This document shows positions 31,900 to 42,382 of a DNA stretch of 64,000 nt, piece after piece. Each line of letters starts with the position of its first letter. Position 1 is the first letter of the stretch. A model generated the notes under the pieces. That model had not been told where the DNA came from. It ran no database searches and was given only the letters and a program-made list of their open reading frames with translations. The DNA comes from Phaseolus vulgaris (taxonomy: Eukaryota; Streptophyta; Magnoliopsida; Fabales; Fabaceae), in contig NC_023756.2 of the NCBI RefSeq assembly GCF_000499845.2, positions 37,218,937 through 37,282,936 on the forward strand, given 5' to 3'. The translations under genes and the position numbers were made by a program.

Positions 31900-32700
31900 C
31901 TGTAGTAGGTTCTTCAATTCTTCAAAGCAGATTTGGAAGCATCAAAGCACCTTGTTCAACATTATGGACATGGTAAAATGTATGTTGAAAGATAAACAAA
32001 TCTCTAGAGAATTTTGGGCAAAAGTAGTTGCAACTACTACTTATATAATGAATAGGCATCCAATTAAAAATGTTCATGGTAATACAGCTGAAGAAGCTTG
32101 GAATGGAAAGAGATCATCAATTCGACATCTCAAAGTTTTTGGGTGTAGATCTTATGCCTCTGTACCAAATTAACTAAGAAGGAAACTTAGTGATAAATGA
32201 GAGAAGTGTGTCTTTATTGGATCATGTACAAATTCAAAAGCATACAAATTATACAATCTAGAATCAAAGATAGTTATTATTAGTCGAGATGTGACATTTG
32301 ATGAAAAAGGAATATAGGACTGGAGTTCGAAATCTCAAAAGCAACCGGTGGTGATTCCAAACAATTATGTAGAGCATAATGTGCAAACTGACAACTCATG
32401 AATAATAGATATCTAGAAGATCATAGAGGTGATGAAGAAGACCTATCAGATTGGAGGATCATGTTGTGAGTAATGATAATAGTCCACTAAATGAAGAAAT
32501 TATAAATTACGCTTTATTTGCGGATTGTAAGTCATTAACTTTTGAAAATGAAGATCATAATTAGAGAAAAGTAATGGATTTTGAGATTCATGCACTAGAA
32601 AAGAATCAAACATTAGAGTTGATAGATTTTCTAGTCGATAAGAAATCGATTGAAATGAAGCAAGTTTACAAAACCAATTATAAACCCAGGGGTTAAATTG
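31900..32700 (+). pseudogene. Fragment of another copia pol: integrase C-terminus to RT start
   Basis: Encodes 'MLKDKQISREFWAKVV', 'MNRHPIKNVHGNTAEEAW' and 'RHLKVFGCRSYASVP' (integrase C-terminal region), then in broken frames 'FIGSCTNSKAYKLYN', 'ISRDVTFDE' and, near 32560-32690, the RT start ('ALEKNQTLELIDF', 'VYKTNYKPRG'). These motifs differ from the SIRE-type elements and fit a Tork/TNT1-like lineage. Sequence is lost after about 32700. Stops at several sites. Confidence 0.75.
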
Positions 32701-33024
32701 TTTATTTTAAAGCAAACATAGATTAGAATTTGATTTTGAGTAATATTTTTCTCTCTCCTCTAAATTCAATATTTTTATTTTATTTTATTTATGAACGTTC
32801 CTGAGTTGCACAAATTTAATCAACTAATAAATTGTTGTTTAAAAACCAAATGATCTAATACTCAAATATATTTTTAAGAAAAGGTTTTATGATAACCAAC
32901 AATTAATGCAATGCCATACCAAATACAAGTTTATATTATATGAATCTTATAACATGTTTCTTTATGTTCTTTATACTTTTGTTTTATTGTATATATTTAA
33001 TTATTTCATACAAATGTTGATTAA
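32701..33024. other. AT-rich spacer
   Basis: No open frame or motif that I can support. A short plus-strand ORF (32906-33094) is low-complexity and runs into the CACTA terminus. Confidence 0.5.
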
Positions 33025-34010
33025 CACTACAAGAAAAGATAATTTAGTGATTGATTTTAGAAAACACAATAAATTAATTGTAAACTGCGACTGAAATAAC
33101 GATCGATCTAATTTTCCTTGCTAATTTGTACTTACTTAGTGATCAAAATTAAATTGGTCGTTAAATACAAATATATCATTATAAAATAATGATTGATTTG
33201 ATTTCGGTGGTCAAATTCCTACAATCAGTGAGCGAATTTTGTTTCCGTCACTAACTTATATTGATTTAAAATCAATTTGATTGCTAAATACAAATCTATC
33301 ATTACAAATTAGTGACCAATTTTATTTTGGTCGCTAAATCTCTGCAACTCAATGACAAAATTTGATTTTTGTTGCTAATTGCATTAATTTAGTGACCAAA
33401 ATTTAATTTGTCGCTAAATATAAATATATCATTAAAACTTATAGACCAAATTTGGTTTTGGTAACTAATTTGCATTGATTTAGCGACCGAAATCAAATTG
33501 ATCACTCTATACAAATATATCACTATAAATTAGCTACCGATTTAGCAATCAAATTATAATTATTTTATTATTATAATTATAACTATTTATTATTACAATT
33601 ATAATTATTTTATTATTATTTTTATTATGATTATAAATTTAATAATAATAATAATAATAATAATATTAATATAAAAAATAATAAAAACATCATAATAATA
33701 ATAATAATTAATCATAGAGATTCTTTGGTGTAGTTATCATAAAATTTATGTTTACTGTGTTCGATTCTCTATGACACATTGTTAATATTAATAAATATTT
33801 TCTTTAATAATAATAATTTTAAATTTGTCACTAAAAGTTATTTGTTGAATTGGTTTTCTAGGAATGATCAAATCCTATGCTATCAAACTAGCGACAGATG
33901 AAAAAAAGTGATTTGTGACTAAAATTCTTGCTATCACTTATGTTTGATCGGTATTTCGATTATAAATACTTTTTAGTGATATTTTTGAATTTTAACAACC
34001 AATTTTAGGA
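33025..34010 (+). mobile_element. One end of a CACTA (En/Spm-type) DNA transposon with subterminal repeats
   Basis: Starts with CACTACAAGAAAA, the typical plant CACTA terminus, after TTAA. It continues with many imperfect repeats of the form TTAGTGACCAAATTTGGTCGCTAAAT in both orientations, roughly every 60-70 bp, which fit transposase-binding subterminal repeats. I found no matching TTTTCTTGTAGTG at the right, and no transposase. The right edge is approximate. Contains an AAT-rich microsatellite (33570-33710) and a 9-bp inverted repeat TCATAGAGA (33712-33720 / 33766-33774). Confidence 0.68.
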
Positions 34011-34690
34011 ATAGATAAAAGACATTTTGTTTATAGGGTAAATTTCAACTTAAGAGAATATTATATAGTTTATATTTTGTATGAAACATAAAATTACATA
34101 TTTTTGGTCTTATAATTATGATTAAGAATAAAGTTGATGATTGAGGTGTTGCATTTGGTGGAAGAAGATGCATAAGACGTTTTATACCAGACGCATGAAA
34201 TATGATGTTTAGTCTTAGTCTAATGAGATGACCCAAATTTCAAAGTCTTTTGTTCGGAAAAAGTGGTGTAAGGGATCATTCCACTATACAATTTCCACTT
34301 TTATTGATTTACATCATGATGCTTCCACTCTTTTACAAGTCTTCTTTTCAAGTTTTTGTTTTTTTTTTTTGCGTGGAATAAGGCCCAATGCACTTCATAA
34401 AAATTTTCACCTATGGAATTGCTCATTTCAACTTTTTTATTTTATTTACTTACATGAAACTATCTAAATAAAATAATGTTCACATAGAATAGTATAAAGG
34501 TAATAAAAATGATCAGAAGGTGAATCCCACTAACAATTGAAAAGAAAATTAAGATTATATTTTCTTAATTTTTTAATGTATTGTGTAATTCTTTTTTATT
34601 AATAATTTTATGTTATTTGAAGTTTTTTTTCCGAATATTACACTAAAAAATCACATCTAAAACTCAACTGATGGTTTTAGTCCAAACAAT
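34011..34690. other. AT-rich spacer with a dispersed repeat (34340-34545)
   Basis: About 200 bp, with 'CCAATGCACTTCATA' and 'TTACTTACATGAAAC' as landmarks, is similar to 55960-56155 with the same order of blocks. No coding sequence or element ends identified. Confidence 0.5.
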
Positions 34691-34946
34691 TGTAGGAACT
34701 AATGGAAGGAAATAAGAGAAGGCAAAAGGTTATAGCAACTGATTGAACGTAATTGCACAAAATTGCAAAACTAATCTTATTCATTTTGATTTACTCAATC
34801 ATATATATAATAAAATTACAATTACTGAAAACTATAAGATAGGAATACTAACAGGCCTGTAAAATGACTATTAATGCAATATAACGGTAAAATAGTTTAA
34901 GGGTAATAAAATCAGAATTAATAATAATAAATCTGAAGAACCAACA
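34691..34946 (-). repeat. 3' LTR of copia E
   Basis: Plus-strand ends TGTAGGAACT...AACCAACA. Next to the polypurine tract at 34947-34956 (minus strand AAAGGAGGA). Confidence 0.92.
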
Positions 34947-34953
34947 TCCTCCT

Positions 34954-35319
34954 TTAATTCTGATTTGGAACAACCTTTTCAATATGAGTCATGATATTGT
35001 TTTTCTCAATCGCCATCAATTCTTCATTCATAGCCTTTTGCCATTTGGGGTGTTGAATGACATTGGCAAGTCTCACAGGTTCTGATTCTGCAAGAAAAGC
35101 AAAGTGAACCAAATCTCCATTGTCATCAACTTCATCATCAAGATTTACTTCGCAATCTTGAAGGTGTACAGGTTGTCGCGGCTGCGTTCTTGGTCGCTCC
35201 ATCATAGTTGCAATTGGAGCTGCAACTTCATGTTGAATTACAGCTTCAGGTTGAACTACAGCTTCAGGTTGAACTGTAAGTGCTTCAAGAGTGACTCCAT
35301 CTTCCACATCATCATTCAA
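34954..35319 (-). pseudogene. Integrase-RT linker and RT N-terminal remnant (copia E)
   Basis: 121-codon frame with a Gln/Val-rich repeat ('QPEAVVQPEAVIQHEV') and then 'HPKWQKAMNEELMAIEKNN', the start of the copia RT region. After this the RT is absent and the frame ends 'VVPNQN' right before the polypurine tract. The join marks the internal deletion, expected to be roughly 1.5-2 kb by comparison with full copia pols. Confidence 0.72.
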
Positions 35320-35331
35320 AACGTAAATATA

Positions 35332-36156
35332 TCATTTTTTCGAATCCATTTCCGTTGTTGCATTCCATTGCCATTCCTCATCTTCGGCAAATGTAACATC
35401 ATGACTAATAATCACCTTCTTTGTCATTGGATTATACAGTTTGTATCCTCCATTTTTATAACCAATGAAAATGGTCTTCACTGCCTTATCATCCAACTTC
35501 GATCTTGCTGTCTTAGGGACATGGGTATAAGTAATGGACCCAAATACTTTCAAGTGTTGCACATTGGGTTTGATTCTGCTCCATGCCTCAATCGGAGTTG
35601 TGTTAGGAACACTCCGAGTGGGTGATCTATTTATCAAATATACCGCACATGTTACGACCTCAGCCCAAAAATAATTTGGCATACCTTTCGCTTTAAGCAT
35701 GCTCCTCGCCATGTCCATGATTGTTCTATTCTTTCTCTCAGCAACTCCGTTGTGTTGAGGTGTGTAGGGGCAAGTTATGTTATGTTGCAACCCAAGTTCT
35801 TCACAGTGCCTCTTGAATTCATTAGACTTGTACTCACCTCCTCCATCATTACGCACCATCTTAAACAGTGCCTCTCTTTCAACAAATGCTTTAAATATTT
35901 TAAAGCAGTGGAATACCTCATCCTTGCTCTTCAATACATAAATCCAGGTTTTCCTTGAAAAATCATCAATAAAGGTTAAAAAGTACTTATTACCTCCCAT
36001 TGATGATATGTTCATCGGGCCACAAACATCTGTATGAACAAGCTCCAAAAGAAAATTTTGCACGCCAAGACTCCTTAACAAATGGTATCGTGTGATTCTT
36101 TCAAAAAATGCAAGCCTCACACAATTGATCAGGGTGATGAATATGGGGTAAACCAT
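35332..36156 (-). pseudogene. Integrase of copia E
   Basis: 274 codons. Catalytic positions visible: D in 'LVHTDVCGPMN', D in 'VRNDGGGEYKS' and E in 'GVAERKNRTI'. C-terminal 'HLKVFGSITYTHVP' and 'FIGYKNGGYKLYN'. The first about 25 residues are out of register with the 'HPDQLCEA' zinc-finger part upstream, so a frameshift lies near 36080-36110. Closed by TGA at 35332-35334 before the linker. Confidence 0.82.
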
Positions 36157-36220
36157 TCACTAAATTTCTTTTGGAAAGATTTTCCAAACTCTGGAAATTT
36201 AAGTGCCCAAAGCGCAAATG

Positions 36221-37564
36221 TCATAACCACGATTCATTATTCACTATTGCATTCAAGCACTTGAAATCACCCATATGAATATCTACTGGAAACATGTGGT
36301 TTTTTGATAAAAAGGATTTAAGAATCAAACTACCTTTTTTATCAAAAATTGATAATTTATTTTCAAGTATGTGCATCACATAACCCTTCTCGGCCAGCTG
36401 CCCCATACTCAACAAATTACTTTTCATATCAGGTACATAGAAAACATCATAGATGTACCTGTGACCACCATTCTTCAATGTGATAAGAATTCGCCCTTTT
36501 CCAGTCACCGGAACGAACCTGCCATCATCGAATTTCACTTTTGTGCGAAATGAGTCATCCAAATCTGCAAACAACTCCTTCTTACCACACATGTGATTTG
36601 TGCAACCTGTATCCAAATACCAAGTCTGATTGTTTGGAGTTTCATTTGATGTGGCTGCCATTAGTACTGCATGATCCTTTTCATCTTGTTCGTGATTACT
36701 TTCTTCTTGAGCACAATTGGCAGCATGATTATCACCTTTTGATCTACACTCATTTGCATAATGGTCACGTTTATGGCAATTATAACACTCAACATTTGAT
36801 TTATTATAAATGCCTCCTCGTCCTCCGCGACCATGTTCCCTGTGCCAAGCGCTTCCATGATTTTGGCCACCAGGACCTTTGTTGAAATAGCTACCATGTT
36901 CATGATAGGAGCTACCAATTGAGACTTGTGCTTGTAAAGCCTGTTCAATTGGTTTTTCAATCTTATTGTCATTCATCTGTTGCTCATGCGCTCGTAGAGA
37001 ACCAGACAATAACCTTACTGTCATTTTTGAAATGTCATTGGCCTCTTCAATTGCGGCAACAACATGTTCAAATCTAGGAGTTAAAGATCTCAAAATCTTC
37101 TCGACCTTTGCCTGCTCCGAATGTGTTTCACCATTGGTCTTCATCTGATTTGTCAAGGCAATAACTTTATTTATATAGACATCAATAGTCTCTGTGGTTT
37201 CCATCTGCAGCAATTCATATTGGCGTCTTAGGGTTTGAAGACACACCCTCTTGATTTTGTCATCACCTTTATAATTGGTTGACAAAATGATCCAAGCCTC
37301 ACTGGCAGTTGTTACTCCTTCTATTTGCTCAAACGTCTCGTCATTCATCCCTTGATGGATGAGATACAAAGTCTTATTGTCCTTCTTCTTCTGATCATGA
37401 TGCGCTACTCGTTGCGCCTCAGTTGCATTATCACCTAATGCAGACACTCCACTCTCAACGACATCCCATAACTCATGATAATCAAACAAAACTCTCATTT
37501 GCACACACCACCGATTGTAATTTTTTCCATTAAGGATAGAGACTGATAATTGGGTAGAGTTCAT
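36221..37564 (-). pseudogene. Gag-protease of copia E
   Basis: 447 codons from ATG 37564 ('MNSTQLSVSILNGKNYNRW', the usual copia gag start). UBN2-type gag region with 'LQTLRRQYELLQMETTETI', CCHC knuckle 'CYNCHKRDHYANEC', protease 'WYLDTGCTNHMCG', then the pre-integrase region ending 'NNESWL' at TGA 36221-36223, where Trp is expected ('WLWHLRFGH' in relatives). Gag itself is intact, so this copy could still give capsid protein, but the polyprotein stops before integrase. Confidence 0.85.
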
Positions 37565-37591
37565 AATAACAGACTAGCTCTTGATACCAAT

Positions 37592-37848
37592 TGTAGGAAC
37601 TGATGGAAGGAAATAAGAGAAGGCAAAATGTTGTAGCAACTGATTGAACGTAATTGCACAAAATTGCAAAATTGATCTTATTCATTTTGATTTACTCAAT
37701 CATATATATAATAAAATTACAATTACTGAAAGCTATAAGATAGGAATACTAAAAGGCCTGTAAAATGACCATTAACGCAATATAACGGTAAAATGGTTTA
37801 AGGGTAATAAAATCAGAATTAATAATAATAAAACCTGAATAACCAACA
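37592..37848 (-). repeat. 5' LTR of copia E
   Basis: 257 bp. The inner end abuts the primer site (37577-37589, minus strand TGGTATCAAGAGC). The outer end is followed by the TSD ACAAT. Confidence 0.92.
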
Positions 37849-39621
37849 ACAATACACTAAAAAATAATTTAAAACTTAAGTCATAATCGTTATTTAGTAA
37901 AAAAAACAAAAATTACATTCTTTCTTATTTTAGATACAGTAAATTGTCAAGATATTCCTAGTAATTTTGTTTTAAATATTGTATATTTTAAATTTATTAT
38001 AATTTTATTATTAATAACTCGTAAAAACTATTTTAGTAAGAGAATTTTATTTTTAACCTTTTATTTCTTTATTTCTATGTGTTTTAACTATATAATATAT
38101 GAATTCTTTTATTTTTATTTTTGACAAACAAATATTGTGGTAAAACAAATAAGTTATTATTGTATTATTATATTTTTTTATACAACTTAAAACTTATTCA
38201 TGAATTGATATAAAATTATTAGAAAAATAAAACATTAATCTTAATATATAATATTGGTTAATAATTGTACATGGTTAATAGTTTGTATAATAATAAAATA
38301 AAATGGATGGCAATAAGATATTCCCAATTAAATATTTATAAGTATAATAAACCATTTCAAGTTTAAAATACTTATATTTCTAGAGAATATTCTATTGTTT
38401 AATAATTAACAAAAAAATGTAATAAAGAATTTGTAATATTCTATAATTTTTTTATATATTAAATCAATTATACAATAATGAATATAGAAAGTATCATTGG
38501 AAGTCGTTTTATGGTATAAGTTTGAAAATTTGGGTTGCCTAAGTCCTATTTCCTTCATCCTTTCTCCTTTTCGATTTTCAGTTTATTTTCAATTACATAA
38601 ACTCTTTCTTTACCTTCCATTGTCTCCCTTCTCTCTAGTTGTATAACTTTAATTCTTCTTTTTTTCACAAACACATCTTACTTTATGAAGGTTAGAGAGT
38701 TGTAGAACAATTATATCCAATCATAATTCAATTTGAAGTAAGTATTTTTTACTATAATGTTTCTCAATTCTTTGTCTTTTAGCTTATTATGCGAGCTATC
38801 GATATCTTTACTAGAATTGTTAATTGAAAAAATTAAGATGTACATACCAAAACTGTAAGCAAAACAAACTTGAGGATGAAGTGCATCACATGTAAACAAT
38901 TTGGATAACTTGTATTGTCCTATTACTTTTAAATTTATTCACCATAATTAATGACTTTTATTACTTTCATACCACCTATTCAAATCGTTTCTTTTTCCAC
39001 ATACAATCCTAAATTAACACTGATTTTACCTAATAGATAAAATATCACATTCAAAATAAAATGGAAAACGTGTATTTGTACATTACAAAGAGATAATATT
39101 ACATTATATATTATAATTAAGGGATTACATTACATATTACAATTGATCTTTAGCAAGAAAATCAAACAAAACACAATTGTAAAAGCTTAAGATACCCCCA
39201 AAATACACATTAATTTTTCCAAATTTTCCTCTGCCACTAAATTTTGCTTCAACTTAGCATTCTTCCTAGCCAGTTCCTATAATATTTTTGACCCAACACA
39301 ACACTGTTCTTATCCTTATGTATGTGGAATTGGTTCAATTTGAGGTTCTACTTCATCAACCCAATGGAAATAGTTACATTTGAAATTGGTCTGCAATCAA
39401 AACAAAAATCAATTTTGAAAAACACTAATATCAATAATTATAAGTATATGGAGTTAATTTAATAGCAATTCGAATTTCATACTCCCTAGTTCCTACAATA
39501 TCACAACATTCTTCCATTGTTCTTCCAGGTTCTTGCTTTAAGAACCAATAATCCTTCCCCATAACCACATACTTTTCCTCCTAAATCTGAACATGAAGAT
39601 GATGTTGTTGTTGGAGATTTT
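37849..39621. other. AT-rich intergenic sequence
   Basis: Long A/T runs, no ORF over about 60 codons with recognisable content, and no repeat ends that I can define. Pyrimidine-rich stretches at 38540-38670 could be decayed gene leader sequence, but nothing supports a gene. Confidence 0.5.
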
Positions 39622-39845
39622 CACTACTAGAAAATTGTTGAATAGTGACCAAAAAATGTAGCCACTATTAGTGACCAAATAATGTTGTTACTATTTGTGA
39701 CCAAATTAGTGACCAAAGTTATTTTTATGATTTAATGAACGAAATAGTGGCAACAATTTTAGTGACAAAATTTGTCACCAAATTAGTCATAAAATTCGTC
39801 ACCAAATTGGTCACAAAATCGGTCACCTTATCTTCTTTAAACTTG
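39622..39845 (+). mobile_element. CACTA terminus fragment
   Basis: Begins CACTACTAGAAAATTG with subterminal GTGACCAAA / TTGGTCAC repeats spaced about 20-35 bp. Same type as 33025-34010 but with a different repeat phase. At about 39845 it meets copia F RT, cut after 'LMYLTNSQI'. No second terminus or transposase seen. Confidence 0.62.
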
Positions 39846-40752
39846 AATAAAAACAATTTGAGAATTAGTGAGATACATAAGTCTTCCAATCAATCTTTTG
39901 TAGGGTTGAATATATGTGAAAGGAACACTTCCAGTAGAAGATATTTTTTTCATGATTATCAATAGGAGTGGGTGCAGGTTTGCAGGCTAAAAGACTTGCA
40001 TCTGTTAACAATTCCAATGCATATTTCCTTTTATTCACTGTTATTCCTTTCTTACTCCTTGCTACTTCTAGACCAAGAAAATATCTTAAATCCCTAAGAT
40101 CCTTAATCTTGAATATATGATTCAAGGCTTGTTTAATTCAAGCAATCTCTTCTTTATCATTTCCGATTAATATTATATCATCTACATACACCAATAATTT
40201 TGTAAAAGATCATTCAGAAGAATTAATGAACAAGAAACGATCATTCATAGATTGAGTATATCCCATAGAAAGCAAAAAAGATGACAGTTTGGCAAGCCAC
40301 TCTCTGTTGGCTTGCTTAAGGCCACATAAAGCCTTTTTTAGTTTACAAACTTTTCCTGGTGGAATAGAAGTCAATCCAGGAGGAGCAACCATGTATACAT
40401 CTTCTTTCAAATCTTCATGTAAAAATGCATTGTTTATGTTTAATTGTTTCAATTCCCAATTATAGATAAAAGCTAGAGAAAAAAGCAATCTTATGGTGGT
40501 CATCTTTGCTACTGGGGAGAAAGTATCAAGGTAGTCAATGTCTTCTGTTTGTGTGTATCCCTTTACCATTAACCTTGCTTTATACCTTTCAATTGTCCCA
40601 TCAACCTTATATTTTATTTTGAATACCCATTTGCAACCTATGGAAGCTTTGTCCTTAGGCAGAAGAGTAGTCTCCCAAGTTTGATTTGGCTCTAATGCAG
40701 ATATCTCACATTGTATAGCTTTTCTCCAACAGTCGTGTTTCACAACTTTAGA
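39846..40752 (-). pseudogene. RT remnant of copia F
   Basis: Encodes 'LEPNQTWETTLLPKDK', 'YKARLMVKGYTQ', 'LKQLNINNAFLHEDL' (normally D-V-N-N-A-F-L-H-G-D) and 'GLKQANREW'. A frame break near 40135-40205 contains the YVDD-type box ('VYVDDIILIG'-like reading on the minus strand), and a further stretch gives 'LRYFLGLEVARSKKG' and 'LIGRLMYLTN'. RNase H missing. Confidence 0.8.
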
Positions 40753-40982
40753 TTAAGTGTTTAGCTCAACATGTGAAGAAAGAGACATAACAAAAGATTT
40801 GCAAGAAGGTGATAAAGTGTTATAAGACAAAACATAATTCAAAGGATATTTAACTCTTGAAGATGTAATGGAAACATTAAGATTACAATGATAATCCTTT
40901 AAATACTCATGTGGTCTTTTTATTCTGGTATTTATTCGAAAAGATTGATCTGATTCATAATTTTGTTCTATGTCATGATCCT
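40753..40982 (-). pseudogene. Integrase-RT linker of copia F, left of gypsy 2
   Basis: Minus strand 'INTRIKRPHEYLKDYHC' and 'YPLNYVLSYNTLSPS', the usual linker before RT ('P.YL.DY.C'). It joins the sequence right of 52644 once gypsy 2 is removed. The longer ORF here reading into gypsy LTR is artefactual. Confidence 0.78.
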
Positions 40983-41780
40983 TGATCCTGCCTGTTGACC
41001 GGAACGCTGGAAACTGCCTCGTCAAAGGATCGACGTGTGCACCGCTTCGAACTTCCGTTCCTCTTCGAGATCCACCTCGAGAACCTGCAAAGAAACAGAG
41101 CGGCGCCGCTGCGGCCGATCGCACTCCAACGCCCAAGTCAGTGACGGTATCACCAAATACTAAGAGAACAAGAACCGTGCAAATCCTCTCTCACAGTAAG
41201 CTCTATAACTCGCAAGCGTAAAGAGTATAATCTGAATGTGTGTACCTCAGAAAGTTCGTTAAGAACTCTTATATACCTGGTAGCTTTCTCTCTCCTGGCA
41301 GTTACAGACTTGGACACGTGGCTCGCATCCAACTGTACACGTGCCATCATCTGGAGGCTCCTTGACTTGGGCGCTGCTTCTGACTCTCCTTTTGGCTAAG
41401 TTACTTATGCACGGTGTTGCCCAGTGCATAACTAACTTGGGAGTGCAATCTCTACTGGAACTGGCGAGTTAGGGGCCTTCATACACCTTCCCTGTGGTCT
41501 CGCCGGCCGCCTTCATAATCTGCTTCTCCTTCATCTTCGGCGATGTGCTTGCTCTGGCGATCTCCAATGACTAGAACGTCTGAATCTACATCTGGCGACT
41601 TCATCTTTAACCTGGTGATCGCCGATTCTGGTGAGCTGGAGATCGGAACACGCCAATTTAACAACTGGCGACTACGCGAGCCCCCCGACTTCCTTCCCTT
41701 CTGCCAACCTGGCGCCTTGTCAACACGCCTATACTGTAGCAGAATGCCACGTCATCACTCCCGACTACCAGGGCGGTACA
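40983..41780 (-). repeat. 3' LTR of gypsy 2
   Basis: 798 bp, plus-strand ends TGATCCTGCC...GGGCGGTACA. Promoter elements on the minus strand: TATA GTATATAAG at 41268-41276 and two CACGTG boxes at 41315-41320 and 41338-41343, 23 bp apart and just upstream of the TATA. Confidence 0.95.
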
Positions 41781-41793
41781 CAAGCCCCGCAGT
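41781..41793 (-). promoter_or_regulatory. Polypurine tract of gypsy 2
   Basis: Minus strand ACTGCGGGGCTTG directly before the LTR start TGTACCG. Shares the AAGACTG context with gypsy 1. Confidence 0.78.
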
Positions 41794-42382
41794 CTTAAGC
41801 GAAGACTTGTCTAGCGAAAAGACTGAAAGAGCCATGTCAACACCGGTCTACGTGGCACCGACGCAGAATTCCAAGCGGTTGTACCTTCTGCTGCTCTGAC
41901 GCTCCACCAAACCCCTCACTCATCGCTCGACACGTGGCTTCATCAACGACTCTCTTCAGTTGCCGTTTGCGCTTCCTAAACCCATTTCGAAAAAAAACCC
42001 TTAAACCTATTTTCACTCAACACTGTTCCATCACTTTCCCTCGCATTCACGAACGCTCTAGCTTTCTTCTGCGAAAAACTCTCAGCGCTCTCCAGCATTC
42101 CGAATCACCATCAACCTTCAACGTCTTCCTGATCATAAAAAGGTACCTACTTTCCTTCATCTGCTGGTTTTTCTGGCATTTTCACCGATTCGCATCATCC
42201 TGTAACTGCCTGGTGCATACGCTGTGGGTTGTTTTTCCATTTCTCCTTCTACGTAACTTAGGGCTTCGTCAATCATTACAACGAACTTACGTTCGTTCCT
42301 TTTTCCCCTTCCTGTTATGATCGAGTCAGCCTCTGTAACCCCTGATCATTTTTCCTTTTCTTCTTCCTTTGCAGCTGCAACA
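41794..42382 (+). promoter_or_regulatory. Promoter, leader and leader intron of the antisense gene of gypsy 2
   Basis: Lies between the polypurine tract and the antisense ATG. CACGTG at 41931-41936. A likely leader intron runs 42143-42374: donor AAAAAG|GTACCT, pyrimidine-rich tail, acceptor CCTTTGCAG. It is followed by CTGCAACA and the ATG. No obvious TATA. Gene B of gypsy 1 has the same arrangement. Confidence 0.55.

Larger units (their letters stand above)
34691..37848 (-). mobile_element. Copia E: non-autonomous copia with LTRs and TSD but no RT/RNase H
   Basis: 3158 bp flanked by ACAAT on both sides (34686-34690 and 37849-37853). LTRs are 256 bp (34691-34946) and 257 bp (37592-37848) with about 12 substitutions plus one indel, about 95% identity. 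Minus-strand order: primer site TGGTATCAAGAGC (37577-37589), gag, protease, integrase, a short RT-start remnant, and the polypurine tract AAAGGAGGA (34947-34956). The stretch encoding RT and RNase H is missing. Since ends and TSD are intact, it either moved after the deletion using enzymes in trans, or lost the segment after insertion. Confidence 0.92.

Noticed and set aside
33570..33710. Possible centromeric or satellite array
   Set aside because: Short AAT-rich microsatellite without a higher-order unit.
37849..39621. Host gene in the AT-rich spacer
   Set aside because: No ORF over about 62 codons with any protein motif and no splice-linked frames.
42317..42382. Upstream start for the gypsy 2 antisense protein
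   Set aside because: A CCTTTGCAG acceptor lies between this ATG and 42383, so these codons are probably intronic.
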